Numbered from the stretch's first letter, positions 12,274 to 23,341 are shown. The stretch: 64,000 nucleotides of DNA from Beroe forskalii (GCA_011033025.1 WFMF01000417.1:62001-126000), one strand, 5' to 3'. Translations and numbers: made by a program. Notes: generated by a model not told the origin, from the sequence alone.

Positions 12274-15200
12274 ATGGCTCGTGGAATAAGAACGTCACAG
12301 ATCATGAAAATCGTTTTACTGTGGTTACAATTAATAGTTATCGTCTGTGCGACCTACCATACCAATAACCCTAAAACGGGGGGTATGAACAAGGATATTC
12401 TAAAGTCTTTCGACTCCCTTTCTTCCCTTGAAATGGTGGAATGTACGTTTGTTGTCGTACGGGGCTACATCAAGGAACGATGTTTGTTGGGCGATGGAAA
12501 CTGGTACTTCAAGTGTCCTTTCTCTCACCATTTCTACTTGGTTATTTTCATAAATTGGAGGGATATAACCTACTCTTACACCTGTCCAGGAGACCCGTCC
12601 TTCTACCAATCATGTGGACATTACGAGTGGGCATCCAGTAACATTGTCATAGACTCAGGTGAAGGAGTTTGTGGGGACATACTGTGTCACAAGCTACAAG
12701 TTGAGGGGACAGACACATGGCGCGATGGTTGGAATATGACTATACTAGAACGAAGCAAAACTCACTTCAGATGTGATGGAAGAGTTGACTGTTTGAACAC
12801 TTTGGGTGGTGTTGCAGTTGATGAAAGACTCTGTAATAACCACACTTCAGTCGAAAATATGATTCACTGTGGACCATGTCCTGGATTGGAAGACGGTCTG
12901 AGGGTCCCAGCAACATCATTTTGTGACAAGATCTGCGATTGTGAAGATTGCTATGATGAGGCAAGATGTAGCGACGGCAATCGCACAATTTCCGGAATGA
13001 TCTGTAGAGTTGGAAAAAATAGTCTTAGCCGACGGAATTGTCGTGGTCCATATGAATATATTCCACCTTTCAACATCTGTGATGGATTTAATGATTGTTT
13101 AAAAGGACAAGACGAGCTGGGATGCGATCCTGATGATACCTGTGAAAGTTGGACAGTAACTCTTACCAGGCATTTGCATCCTCAAAGCAAATGCTCAACT
13201 CCTAACAGATCGAAGAAACATTCAGCGTATCAGGTTTGCACTGATAATAAAGATCAAATGAACTGCACAAATTCTCCGATAAGTCCTCTTATTTGCAATG
13301 TAGATGGATACCCGACCACCATTTCTGAGTACGTAATATGTGAGGATAAAAACGTGTGTGACGACAATATCGACAGCAAATGTGTGTCTTTCAGCAATTT
13401 CTGTGAAGTACACAAGCATCAGCTGTGTGATGGAACAAGCAACTGTGCGGACAGTGCCGACGAAACGGCATCAATATGCGATAGCATGGTACCATCTGCA
13501 GAAATAACTTGTGTCCGGAGATTTTCATACTCCAAACATGTTATGTCCATTCCAGTGTCCTGGGTGATGGATGGGATATGGGACTGTATGGATGGGCTTG
13601 ATGAAGACGCAAATACCTGGTTTAGGGATTGTGGCATTGGTGATAAAGCTAATTATTCCTTCAAGAAACAAGAATCCTGCGATAGTATACCCTCCCTGAA
13701 GTGTCCACAGTCTGATAACTATCTTTCTATAGACAATTTATGTGCAGATTTTTTAAATTGCGATCGGGTTTTATGTGAAAAGTCAAGATGGCAAAATAGA
13801 ATTTCCAGCCAAATTGGAATTTCAACATTAAGGATCTTTTCCAGGGTATTCTTTTGCCACCCTGGACTCGGAAGTCTAGAGCACTTCATTGGAGCATGTG
13901 TTAAAAGTGTTCTGACGAAGGAACCCAAAATTTACGGTGTAACAGATTCAGTCATCTTTCTCAGCCCTAATTATGCTAGTCAAGTTAATTGCTATAGCGT
14001 TTATGGGGAGCTTTATTTGCATCTTGCATGTAAAAAGCTTTGTAGCCATTATATTGAGTGCCCAATAGATCTGAAGCCCTTGAATCAAAAGTCTTGCAAT
14101 CTGAACGAGTTCAGGCTACTCACTATAACGAGAAACAAGGAGTTGTCTGTTGCTTTCAAGAACCGTGACAGATCTTTTGGACAAAGTGTTTTTGAATGCA
14201 ATAACAGTTTGTGCATATCATATGAAAAAGTTTGCAACTTGAACGATGACTGTGGTGATTCTTCAGATGAAGATAACTGCTTCAATAACTTCAAATGTCT
14301 TGATTCAGGTGAATACCTTGCTGTAAGTAAAAAGTGCGATGGGGTATTTGACTGTTTGGACTACAGTGATGAATGCAATACAGATTGCGACAACCACGTA
14401 AAAATATTTGCAAATAATACTATGTTCACTCTGGCCTGTGCATTTGGCATCATCTCTACACTTTGTAACTTATGCGTCATATACAGGGGCGTGAAAAAGT
14501 ATTCCTCCCTGAAAACGGCCATAGCTATGATAAATGAATTGTTTGTGCTTGTGGTGTCATCCGGTGACCTATTGCAAGGTGTTTTCATCCTGTTAGTTGC
14601 GTTCTCAGACAAATACCTCAACAAGAGTACTTGTAAAACTCAGTTTGAGTGGGTGACTAGTCACCTATGTACAGGGTTGGGAGTAATTTCAACCCTGGGA
14701 TCTCTAGTTTCTCTGTACTCGATGACGGTGCTCAGTGTCTTCCGGGCAAATGGTGCTAAATCAATGAAAATTTCACGGAAGACACTAACGAATAGGAACA
14801 AGATTGCTCTTGTAGTTTGTATCGGTGCAATATACTTTGTTGCAGCTGTAGTATCTGCTATTCCGCTCTCTCCTCATTTTGAGCCCTATTTTGTCCACTC
14901 CATAAAATACGACAATAACCCTCTATTTGTTGGAATTCTGGATAAAGAGCACCTTACTCTGGTGATTGAAGCTTACTATGGGAGAATGTCTAAAAATGGA
15001 CTTTCGTGGAATTCCATTGGCAACTTAGTGAATGATATGTTCATCAATATTAAAGTTTTTGGTGAGAAGATAGGCTTCTATGGGAGCAATGGTTTTTGTT
15101 TGTTCAATTACTTCATAGCATCTGAGAATCCTCAAATTTGGTTTTCGGGTACTGTCCTGACTAGTAACGTAGTATGTGTAGCGATCATAACCATTAGTTG

Positions 15201-15597
15201 TGCCTATTATGCCATTATAACGGTCAAAAGTTCCGATGTAGCTGGGCGAAACAACAAGGTTTTGTTAGCAAGGAATAAAAAAATCCAACGGAAGTTATCA
15301 ACCCTGATCGCAACAGATGTAATTTCTTGGGTTTCGTTCTTCATTGTTTGGCTTGTTCACATTCTGGATCTGTCCACCACTTCCGGGTGGCATTCCCTCT
15401 TTAGTATCATCATTCTGCCAGCAAACTCTATCATCAATCCGCTGCTCATTCTTGAAGAGGATATTCTGGGAATGTTTAGTGATTTTACTCTCCGCCTGGT
15501 GACGTTCACCAGGAAGCAACTTCGAACGAATAATAGCAATAATGTCAATGAATTCCAAATGCAGGACATGCACAGAAATCCCAGTGCTGAAGGATGA
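12274..15597 (+). CDS. LDLa-repeat G-protein-coupled receptor, intronless, 1107 aa
   Basis: A single open frame encodes a secretory signal (hydrophobic stretch after Met11, LLWLQLIVIVCA), a large Cys-rich ectodomain and a class A seven-helix domain. LDL-receptor class A modules are clear at residues ~642-671 (ending CGDSSDEDNC) and ~675-704 (CDGVFDCLDYSDEC). Several more, looser ones lie between ~167 and ~470, for example CDGTSNCADSADE. Helices start near residues 717, 748, 797, 843, 958, 1010 and 1043. Helix 7 has PANSIINPLL, so the NPxxY tyrosine is replaced. The DRY position after helix 3 appears to read VFR. The second extracellular loop has FYGSNGFCLF, as in relaxin/LGR receptors. Lymnaea GRL101 and RXFP receptors combine LDLa with leucine-rich repeats; I see no leucine-rich repeats here. 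The ligand is unknown. The start may be Met1 or Met11 (12304). The lack of introns contrasts with the right-hand genes and could mean retroposition. Confidence 0.88.
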   Translation: MARGIRTSQIMKIVLLWLQLIVIVCATYHTNNPKTGGMNKDILKSFDSLSSLEMVECTFVVVRGYIKERCLLGDGNWYFKCPFSHHFYLVIFINWRDITYSYTCPGDPSFYQSCGHYEWASSNIVIDSGEGVCGDILCHKLQVEGTDTWRDGWNMTILERSKTHFRCDGRVDCLNTLGGVAVDERLCNNHTSVENMIHCGPCPGLEDGLRVPATSFCDKICDCEDCYDEARCSDGNRTISGMICRVGKNSLSRRNCRGPYEYIPPFNICDGFNDCLKGQDELGCDPDDTCESWTVTLTRHLHPQSKCSTPNRSKKHSAYQVCTDNKDQMNCTNSPISPLICNVDGYPTTISEYVICEDKNVCDDNIDSKCVSFSNFCEVHKHQLCDGTSNCADSADETASICDSMVPSAEITCVRRFSYSKHVMSIPVSWVMDGIWDCMDGLDEDANTWFRDCGIGDKANYSFKKQESCDSIPSLKCPQSDNYLSIDNLCADFLNCDRVLCEKSRWQNRISSQIGISTLRIFSRVFFCHPGLGSLEHFIGACVKSVLTKEPKIYGVTDSVIFLSPNYASQVNCYSVYGELYLHLACKKLCSHYIECPIDLKPLNQKSCNLNEFRLLTITRNKELSVAFKNRDRSFGQSVFECNNSLCISYEKVCNLNDDCGDSSDEDNCFNNFKCLDSGEYLAVSKKCDGVFDCLDYSDECNTDCDNHVKIFANNTMFTLACAFGIISTLCNLCVIYRGVKKYSSLKTAIAMINELFVLVVSSGDLLQGVFILLVAFSDKYLNKSTCKTQFEWVTSHLCTGLGVISTLGSLVSLYSMTVLSVFRANGAKSMKISRKTLTNRNKIALVVCIGAIYFVAAVVSAIPLSPHFEPYFVHSIKYDNNPLFVGILDKEHLTLVIEAYYGRMSKNGLSWNSIGNLVNDMFINIKVFGEKIGFYGSNGFCLFNYFIASENPQIWFSGTVLTSNVVCVAIITISCAYYAIITVKSSDVAGRNNKVLLARNKKIQRKLSTLIATDVISWVSFFIVWLVHILDLSTTSGWHSLFSIIILPANSIINPLLILEEDILGMFSDFTLRLVTFTRKQLRTNNSNNVNEFQMQDMHRNPSAEG

Positions 15598-15771
15598 AGA
15601 GTATGCAACTTTTTATAGATTCGCCTGAGGATTTAGCCGGAAGGATTATAATATACTGGAAGATAATACTCCTTTCCTGAATGATCATCATATATTGAAT
15701 CAATTGATTCAGCAGTAAATCGAAAAAATGGATGAAAATATTATCAAAATTATTGATAACTAGCAGGCCCG

Positions 15772-16456
15772 TAATCTGCCGCTTTTTCAAAACAGGGGGT
15801 AACTCCAAAAAATCGAAAATCACAAATTTGGTATCATCGTGATCAGCTCACTGAGCTGCATAAGATAAAATAATTCTCGTATCATAATTTTACTGTTTCA
15901 GTTTCACTTTAGGGGTAATTCCACCTATCTGGGAGATTTTTCTGCATTTTCTACACCAATTGTCTCAGAAAATGAAGTAACTCCACAGTTACCCCCTTTT
16001 TCTGAGAGAAATGGACCTCCTTTCTTGAGCTAACATGACAACAAATATTCATCATACTGGGGGTAAATCCAAAAACAAACACACAAACCATTTCACATCC
16101 TACTTTAAGTTTAATTGAAAAATGTGGATTTACCCCCAGATATCTAGATCTTCAGTCATTTTTCTCTCAAGAAAGGAGGTAAGTGTATGCTTTTCTCAGA
16201 ATAGAGGGTAAGTCCAAGGTGAAAATTCAAATTTAGCAGAAATTTTTACGAAAATTCATTTTTAATGATATTTGTGTTCATCTTATCAAGTTGAAATTGG
16301 TACTAAAATTTAAGTCTAAGTTTCAGCTAGCATTGTTCCTAAAATTAAAGAAAATTTGGTGGAATTAAAAGGTCTTAAAAATTACAAACACAAAAGTTGT
16401 AATATCTCAAAAACATGTCGATGGCGCTTACCCCCTCTTTTGAAAAAGCGGCAGCG
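15772..16456. mobile_element. MITE-like element with ~28-bp terminal inverted repeats
   Basis: The ends are CTGCCGCTTTTTCAAAAC then AGGGGGTAA (from 15776) and the matching inverted sequence TTACCCCCTCTTTTG then AAAAAGCGGCAG (to 16454). The interior is AT-rich with no open frame, so the element is non-autonomous. It splits a short palindrome: the halves GCAGGCCCG and TTGGGCCTGC flank it here and are joined intact at 17229-17247. This shows a precise insertion, but I see no clear target duplication beyond a possible CG or CGT. Confidence 0.75.
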
Positions 16457-18035
16457 TTGGGCCTGCATATACACAGATCACACAGCTACGCAGCACCTGA
16501 TCGTTCGCAAATTTTAAAACTACCATTCCAATTGATTGGATACTTCTTAAATCTTACCGCATCAAGAATTCTAATTAAGTAATTAGATCAAAAGTTATTC
16601 GTACTGTAACGCAATCAATTAAATCATTATTCAATTTTATGAAGGAGCAGAGTGGAAAATAGAACGGCGTCGGTTAGTCTTAGTTATGCTAAACCATGTG
16701 ACTTTTGTTCCAGCGTTCCGTTGCAAGAAGTCTATGTTAATTCTCATACTGATACTGACATTAGACCATTTTGTTTTGTTTACATAATTAATCCAGGCCA
16801 GTAACTGTCTTCGTAATCTGCTACACCTATATTCGACTCGATTGAATTGTACACTTTTGTAAACTAAACGGCAAATTTCGAAACTATAGTTACTATTGTT
16901 ATCACCGACTCAGCATTGATTATCTGCCAAACTCTGCCACAGAAAACGATTCATCTGAAATATCCTCCGTTGTTCAAGTTATTTCCATTCTCCATCTTGA
17001 GATCTTGAATTTTATGTAAAACAACAGTAGTAGCGTAATAGAAAGCACTCGCATAGAACTGATCATAATCTGCACGTGCGCAAAAATTGGTTTCCATAGC
17101 AACGGCGCCTCATTTCTCCCTTTTGCATTCGTTTCTCTTGATATTTTCTTGGCAAGCTCAAATTTAATTGTGGACGGCGGCACATACAAACATTATTCAC
17201 GTGTGACTTTACTTTATATATAAGACTAGCAGGCCCGTTGGGCCTGCAATAACACAGCTCACTCGGCGCTGCTACGCAGCACCTCGTTCGCAAGTTTTAA
17301 CACTGCCATTCGAATTTATTGGATACGTTTAACCGCATCAAAAAATTACAATTTGATCAAAAGTTAAATGTGCAAATAAATCAAATATTCAAAACAAAAT
17401 TTATGAAGGAGCAGAGTGGAAAATAGATCGAATTCATCGGTTAGTCTTAGGCGTGCTAAAGTCTAAACCACGTGAGTTTTGTTCCAGCGTTCCGTTTTGA
17501 TTGCAAGATGATGTTAATTCTGACAACTGATTGTCATACTGAGACTGACTTTGGATAATTTTGTTTTGTTCACAGGCCAGGAACTGTCTTCGAAATCTGC
17601 TACACTTACATTCGAATCGATGGAATTGTGGACATCTTGTAACCTTAACGGTTAATTTCACGACTGCAGTTACTGTTATCACCGACTCAACTTTGATTAT
17701 CGACCAACCTCTGCCACAATGAAAGCAGTTCATCTTGAATATCCTCCATTATCATGTCCTTTTCCCGTCTTGAGATCTTGAATTCGAAGTTATAATTAAA
17801 ACGTCAAATTTACAAAAACTACAGCACAGCATTAAACAGTCGTAGCGTAATTGAAAGCACTCGCATAGAACTGATCATAATCTGCACGTGCAAAAAATTT
17901 GTTTCCATAGCAACTGTATCATTATGCGCATCTAAGCCTTCGTTTCTCTTGATATTTTCTTGGCAAGCTCAAATTTAAAATGTGCGCCCGCACAAACAGA
18001 CATTATTCACGTGCTCTTACGAAATTATATATAGT
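16457..18035. repeat. Two direct copies of a ~770-bp dispersed repeat
   Basis: Copy A (16457-17224) and copy B (about 17238-18035) share long stretches such as GAAGGAGCAGAGTGGAAAAT, GTTCCAGCGTTCCGTT, CATAGAACTGATCATAATCT and TTGATATTTTCTTGGCAAGC in the same order. Between them is the 19-bp palindrome GCAGGCCCGTTGGGCCTGC (17229-17247). Both end near CATTATTCACGTG and TATATA. Divergence is moderate with many small indels. No coding capacity is seen on either strand. Confidence 0.85.
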
Positions 18036-18548
18036 AGTCTCACGACAGGTTTAGACCGATTTAAAGGGTAGTACTATATGTGTAGAGTCGTGTTACCACA
18101 TGCGCTTTATATCATGTGTTTGTTATGACACACTGTAATTTAATACCAATTTAAATACAAATCTATGCGACCTTTGCTTTTGCGTTACAAAAATGTGCAT
18201 ATCTCCGAGGTTTTTTGAGCAAACTTGATGAAACTTTCAGGGTATCTAGAGCTTCATAAAAGCAACATCTCAATGAAGTTTAGAAGTTTAGATTCATTTT
18301 TGAGCTCCAGAAGCGGAGTTATGACCGAAAAGCCAGTTATTAAGCGATAACTTTAAAACATAAAACCGGTTTATTTAACATATCTCAATTTCTGAAGGTC
18401 AAAAATGTTAGCTACTCTAGGATTATATTGGTCATATGTTGCCCGTGATATCCTGAAAGTTTGATCAAAATTGCTCAAAAAACGGCTGAGTTATGCGCCT
18501 TTTTGTTATGTGTAAACAAGCATTTTGCTTTTTAACATATATGGTAAC
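18036..18548. other. Unclassified AT-rich sequence, no gene
   Basis: Non-coding. It contains GATGAAACTTTCAGGGTATC and TGAGTTATGCGCC, a style of sequence also seen in the 335- and 353-bp satellites, but I see no alignable repeat. Confidence 0.5.
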
Positions 18549-19215
18549 GAGAAAACCCGTTGGGTTTTCTCTTTAATTGGACGTATATATTCAGTTGGAC
18601 GTACAATAAATTGAACGAAGTCATTAATGCAATTTTTTGTTACTGGTGGTAGGGGTGCAACGTAACGAAATTACGAAATATTTACATAGGATTTGAATAT
18701 GAATCAAAATATATTGCAGATTTTGCGATTTAATGTCAATTTTCAAGGACACATAACAGTAAATAAGAAGAACTCAAGAACAATGGTTTTATAATCCAAA
18801 GTTCTGATTCGGAGAAAAGATGGGCAACAAATTTGAATCCATCTCATTGAAATCAAAAATTGTACGCATTTTCATCTGTTTTTAACCCACTCCTAACTTT
18901 AATTGGACGTATAGTCAGTTGACGTACAATAAATTTGACGAAGTCATTGATGCAATTTTTGTTACTGGGGTAGGGGTGCAACGTAACGAAATTACGAAAT
19001 ATTTACATAGGATTTGAATATAAATGAAAAATATTGCAGATTTTGCGATCGTAGATTAACGTCGAGGATACAACATTAAATAAGAAGAACTCAAGAACAA
19101 TGACCGTTTTCTAATCCAAAGTTCAGATTCGGAGAAAAGATGGGCAACAAATTTGAATCCAAGCTCACTGAAATCAAAATTGTCCGCATTTTCATCTGTT
19201 TAGAACTCACTTCTC
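18549..19215. repeat. Hairpin followed by two ~325-bp direct repeats
   Basis: The 23-bp palindrome GAGAAAACCCG/TTGGGTTTTCTC (18549-18571) leads into copy 1 (18571-18895) and copy 2 (18896 to about 19215). Both copies start CTTTAATTGGACGTATA and share GGGGTGCAACGTAACGAAAT and GGAGAAAAGATGGGCAACAA. No open frame. The CCCGTTGGG core of the hairpin is the same as in the palindrome at 17229-17247, although the arms differ. Confidence 0.8.
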
Positions 19216-19828
19216 ACTTGAGTAAATATGAATTACTCCTTCTGTCGAATCCTCATAGCCAACCATCGAAGCTACAAATATCTTGATATGAAAGAATTAT
19301 CGCTGATTTTCACAATGGAACAAATTGTTCAACTCTTACCTTTTCTCCTACAATAGTGATTAGAGTTGATATGCTTCTGTCGTAAATTTTTACCAAACTC
19401 GAAAATTCCATTGAGAACGTAAATTATGACTTTAAACAGTTAAAACGTTTCCAAAATACACAGCAACGAAATGGCAGATGCTTCGTTAAAATGCACGTGC
19501 AGTTTAGCGCGCGCAATCACCAATCACCATAGCAACGTGCGCAACTGGTGAATTTAACCTAGAACAGTAGAACGTGATCTTCTTTTTAGGGTGGATTTTT
19601 TGAACTTTCGACGTTACTTACGAAAAATCTAAAGCCTAAATCCTATTTTTGGCCATGCTATCTTTTAAGTTTAGCCATTTTCTACCGCCTTGCAAAAAAT
19701 CGCGGCTTTTAAGCTCCTTTTGTGTCAGTTATTCAAGAACAAACGTAGAAGTGCCTCTTTCCTTTATATTAAAGATGTGTGCTTGTTGTGTACAGGGTGT
19801 GTCTTGTATACACCGTTCGACTTCTATA
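19216..19828. other. No gene seen
   Basis: AT-rich with a few GC-rich words such as AGCGCGCGCAATCACC. A 71-codon frame (from about 19649) has no recognisable domain or splice context. Confidence 0.5.
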
Positions 19829-20014
19829 GTACTTAAGAGGCTCAAACTCACCGCAGAAATATGATTTAGAGCACTTGGCTCAGCTTCGCTTCGCCTCGCA
19901 CTCTAAATCATTTAAATGTCTCCAGCTGCGCTGTCGACATTTAAATATTATATAGAGCCCTGCTCACGCAGGGCTCTATATTGTCTGCGTGTTCGTCTTA
20001 CGCCTCTAAAGTAC
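19829..20014. repeat. Multi-armed palindrome: outer stem with three hairpins
   Basis: The outer stem pairs GTACTTAAGAGGC (19829-19841) with GCCTCTAAAGTAC (20002-20014), 12 of 13. Inside are three consecutive hairpins with perfect stems: 19862-19871 with 19901-19910 (10 bp), 19910-19920 with 19936-19946 (11 bp), and 19951-19963 with 19968-19980 (13 bp, TATAGAGCCCTGC). The loop of the first hairpin holds GCTTCGCTTCGCCTCGC. The same architecture with unrelated stems recurs at 46044-46208 and, less fully, at 44994-45126. Confidence 0.8.
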
Positions 20015-20311
20015 ATATAAGATGTTTCCATCTATTTTTTCGATTTTCAGCTGAAATGATGTCTTTCTTATCCGTACAGTTTATATTTGAGGAAGTTCTT
20101 GCGACACCATTAGTGCGTAGCACATGAGTTTATGCGTTGTACAACTAGCTTTCAACTAAGTATGGAGACATGGTTGATCATATTACAGCAACTCTCTGCT
20201 GATATAAATCCAATTTTTGAATAGTTCCGTGTTAGAAGAAGGAAGGATGATTTATCACCGTTATTTTTTTAAACTGTTATTACTAACATTTTTCCTCTCC
20301 CGCCTTTTTGT

Positions 20312-20492
20312 TTTACAAAAAAGGAATTGAAGAGGATTTGCAGAGATCATGGTTTGGGAAGGTGGGAAATAGGATATGTGTATAGCAATACAACAACTGT
20401 AATTTGTAGAAACTGCCCGGATTTTTTCCTGTTCCCAATAGCGTTTTTGTTTTACAAAAAGGCATTGAGAATAGGTTAGCAGAGATCGTGTA
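20312..20492. repeat. Two copies of a ~60-bp hairpin-bearing repeat
   Basis: The copies at about 20312-20370 and 20443-20492 share CTTTTTGTTTTACAAAAA, forming a short hairpin, followed by GGAATTGA/GGCATTGA and GCAGAGATC. Non-coding. Confidence 0.6.
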
Positions 20493-20648
20493 TTTTGGGG
20501 GTTGTGTGTATATTACCTTTACGCGTACTGTTAAATCTGAAATAGGTGCTGCGCGCGACCATGTGTCGTCGTGGTGGCGGTGGTGGTTGGTGGTACACTT
20601 TCATGCATCCAACTGCTCCTTTATAATATCGCTCGCGTCAGAGTAGCT

Positions 20649-20740
20649 TGCCCGCTTGGTGTAGTGGCATCCTTTGCATTGTGGGCTGCAGCTATAGCGA
20701 ACTGGGCTGCTTAGTAGGTATTCGAGTTCAATGCTCTGTT
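20649..20740 (+). other. tRNA-like sequence, possible SINE head or decayed tRNA
   Basis: TTGGTGTAGTGGCAT at 20656-20670 resembles an internal pol III A box. GGTATTCGAGTTCAAT, about 45 bp further on, resembles a B box with one inserted base. I cannot fold a convincing acceptor stem from the flanks, so this is more likely a tRNA-derived repeat than a working tRNA gene. Confidence 0.3.
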
Positions 20741-21421
20741 CATTCTGATGTTGAAATAAATTCTTTTCAAAAATTCTACGATTATTTAATTAATCACAAA
20801 ATCAAAACAATATCAATTTTCACGGAATCAATCAAATAATTGATTGGATTTCAATCACACAGTCATTTGGCCATGTTTAAGTAGCGGGCAATTCGGCCAA
20901 TTTACAATGGGCAGTATTTGTGCAATCAGTTACGAATGATCTAAAGAATTGACTTGAGAAAAGTAAAAATGAGAGTTTGTCTCGGTTCATGATTGATAAT
21001 AATGATATATCTGAATCTTTTTAAATCTTGGTCAGTAATCATACTGAGTATTTCAATCTTGAAATTATCAAGGCGTTGCACAATAATATCGAAAATTGCA
21101 ATGGTTTGATATCTGCGACGCAACACAAAAGAAAATGTTACGCGTAACGAAAATGGTGACCGTAGTTATGAAACTCTGAACGGCGCGCAACTAAAACAAA
21201 TCTTCAAAGAGTTCTATGAAATGGCGGGAACGCGCGCGTAAACATTTGGCACGTGAAACGAAATCGCCCACGTGATATTTAGATCTGCGCGCGTTAATTC
21301 AAACTTGTGGAAGGAAATGTATTATATAGCGCCCGTGCATAACAAGGAATATTTATGAAATTTATTCAATGATGTTAGTATTGTGAAGTGACTATGTGAC
21401 AGTGACAGTGACACTTGAAGT
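20741..21421. other. No gene seen
   Basis: AT-rich sequence, then GC-rich patches with GCGCGCG words and short frames only. It ends with CTTGAAGT next to the long-inverted-repeat element. Confidence 0.5.
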
Positions 21422-21556
21422 GGCTATATACTGGGTGAACTGCAGTTCATATGAAGTCGCCGCGCACTTCATATGAATTCATATGAGTTCATATGAGTTC
21501 ATATGAATGCGTTTACCAGTTCAATAAATTTTTATATGAATGAACTTCATATGAAC

Positions 21557-22836
21557 GGTTGGGGGACGGAAGTTCGACAACCCAGAAGTTCGACAACCCA
21601 GAAGTTAGACACTGTCGAGCTTTAGGACTGTGATCGGACTTCAGTCTGTTGACGACCGGAAGTTCGACACCTGATCCCGCTGTCGAACTTCTGGCTGTCG
21701 GACTTCAGTCTGTTGACGCCCGGAAGTTCGACAAGCTCTCCACCTTTTCTTACTCTTCGAAGGGCCCTTTTAATGTTTAATAAGGCTACCTCACCAAGTT
21801 TTATCGGATAAAGTACTTGCATGCGCCCATTATTTAACGAACGTCTCGTGTGTCCCTGATTAGCAACTGATTGCTTGCTGGCTTATTGCCCTTAGCATCT
21901 GATTGCTTGCCGGTAGATCCGCCTTAGGTCCGCTCAAGCTTGTTCAGCTTAAGGTCCGCCGTAGGTCCGCCTTAGGTCCGCCGTAGCTCCGCTTAAGCGA
22001 GTCCGCCTTAGGTCCGCCGAAGATGAGTCGGTGTTCCTCCAGACTGCCCAAACTCTTAGGTCTGCAGACTTTGAAGCGGCACAGGCAATGAAGTCCATCT
22101 GAGAACCACATCCACAGGTCATCGTCTGTCCGCCTTAGGTCCGCCGAAGGAAACTTTGCAGTACGAGTCGTCATGTGACCCTCGATAAGGGGGACAATAG
22201 AACTTGATGAGCGGTAATCACTCGATGTGATGGGGTTGTCCATCCGCAGTCCATCCTGTGTGACTTCGAGAGAGCCCTCTTCCAAGCTGCATCCTCTGTC
22301 TGGCCTAACGCTGCCATCAGAGGCTGTTTCTTCCACTTCAAGCAGGCCCTGCTGGGTGAAGTACAACGAGAATCTTGTCAGACTCATCGACGCCTACGAC
22401 ACCTAAGACAACAAGCTGACCTTCCTGAAGGCTGCAGGGACTCTGATTGCCGTTTGAGTTTTGAATTGAATGTAATTGTACCTTGTTGTATTAAGTAATC
22501 TTATTATCATATACTCTTATACATACCCATTATCATAACTTCTTGTCTGATGAGATCTATCGATATAAGTCTAACCAAAGCCTGTAATTACCTTTAGTGT
22601 TAAGGGGCATCAATTCAAAAGGCGAATTCCCTGATCAGTAAAGCTTAGAAAGGGTGTCGAACTTCTGATTGTCGAACTTCAGTCTGTTGATGACCGGAAG
22701 TTCGACACCCGATCCTGCTGTCGAGCTTTAGGGCTGTCGGACTTCAGTCTGTTGACGCCCGGAAGTTCGACAAGCAGTGTGAGTGTCTAACTTCTGGGTT
22801 GTCGAACTTCCGGGTGTCGAACTTCCGTCCCTGACC
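21557..22836 (+). mobile_element. MULE-like DNA transposon (1.28 kb) nested in the palindrome arm
   Basis: Exact 9-bp direct repeats CATATGAAC flank it at 21548-21556 and 22837-22845. Removing the element restores the left arm to match the right arm of the host palindrome. The terminal inverted repeats exceed 50 bp, built on GGACGGAAGTTCGACA and AACCCAGAAGTTAGACAC. Subterminal repeats of the same GAAGTTCGAC words follow. A 9-bp target duplication with long terminal repeats is typical of Mutator-like elements, and the interior holds a transposase remnant. The block at 21910-22160 is a tandem of CTTAGGTCCGCCG. Confidence 0.85.
22211..22456 (+). pseudogene. MULE transposase remnant, frameshifted
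   Basis: From about 22211 the plus strand reads HPQSILCDFERALFQ, then SSVWPNAAIRGCFFHFKQAL. This is the pattern around the second catalytic Asp of MULE transposases, with the C-x2-H motif (CFFH) after it. About 115 bp further the similarity moves to another frame (NLVRLIDAY, then KLTFLKAAGTLIAV) with an internal stop. Upstream the frame closes at once. No start and no full DDE triad remain, so this is a decayed internal fragment that cannot drive transposition. The 147-codon open frame on the opposite strand (21944-22387) is its shadow. Confidence 0.65.
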
Positions 22837-23341
22837 CATATGAACTTCACATGAATTCATATGAACTTCATATGAACTCCACCAAGTTCATATGAACTTC
22901 ATATGAATTCATATGAATTCATTAAACACGGATGAACTAGTTCACCAAAATTTAGTGAACTGAGATGCATATGAATTCATATGAACAAACTAGTTCATTT
23001 AAGTGAACTACGGGATGAACTTTGAGATGAACTCCGTTGAACTGCGTTGAACTGCGTTGACCTACGTTGAACTGCGTTGAACTGCGTTGAACTGCGTTGA
23101 ACTGGAGTTCACCTGAGTTCATTTGAGTTCACCTGAGTTCATGTCACTCAATGCGAACAACATATGTTATTTTGGAAAAACTTAGCCTTGCAACAGAATC
23201 TTATCTTCTTATCTTACTATATAATATAATGCGTGTTGTTAATATATATATATATTTATATGTGGCGTTACTGATTTCAAGTAGGCAACCAAATTATTTT
23301 TCCGTCGTGTTACAAAAACTTAATAATAAATTAGAAAAATA

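Noticed and set aside
20649..20740. Functional tRNA gene
   Set aside because: A- and B-box-like words are present, but I could not form a convincing acceptor stem and the B box has an extra base.
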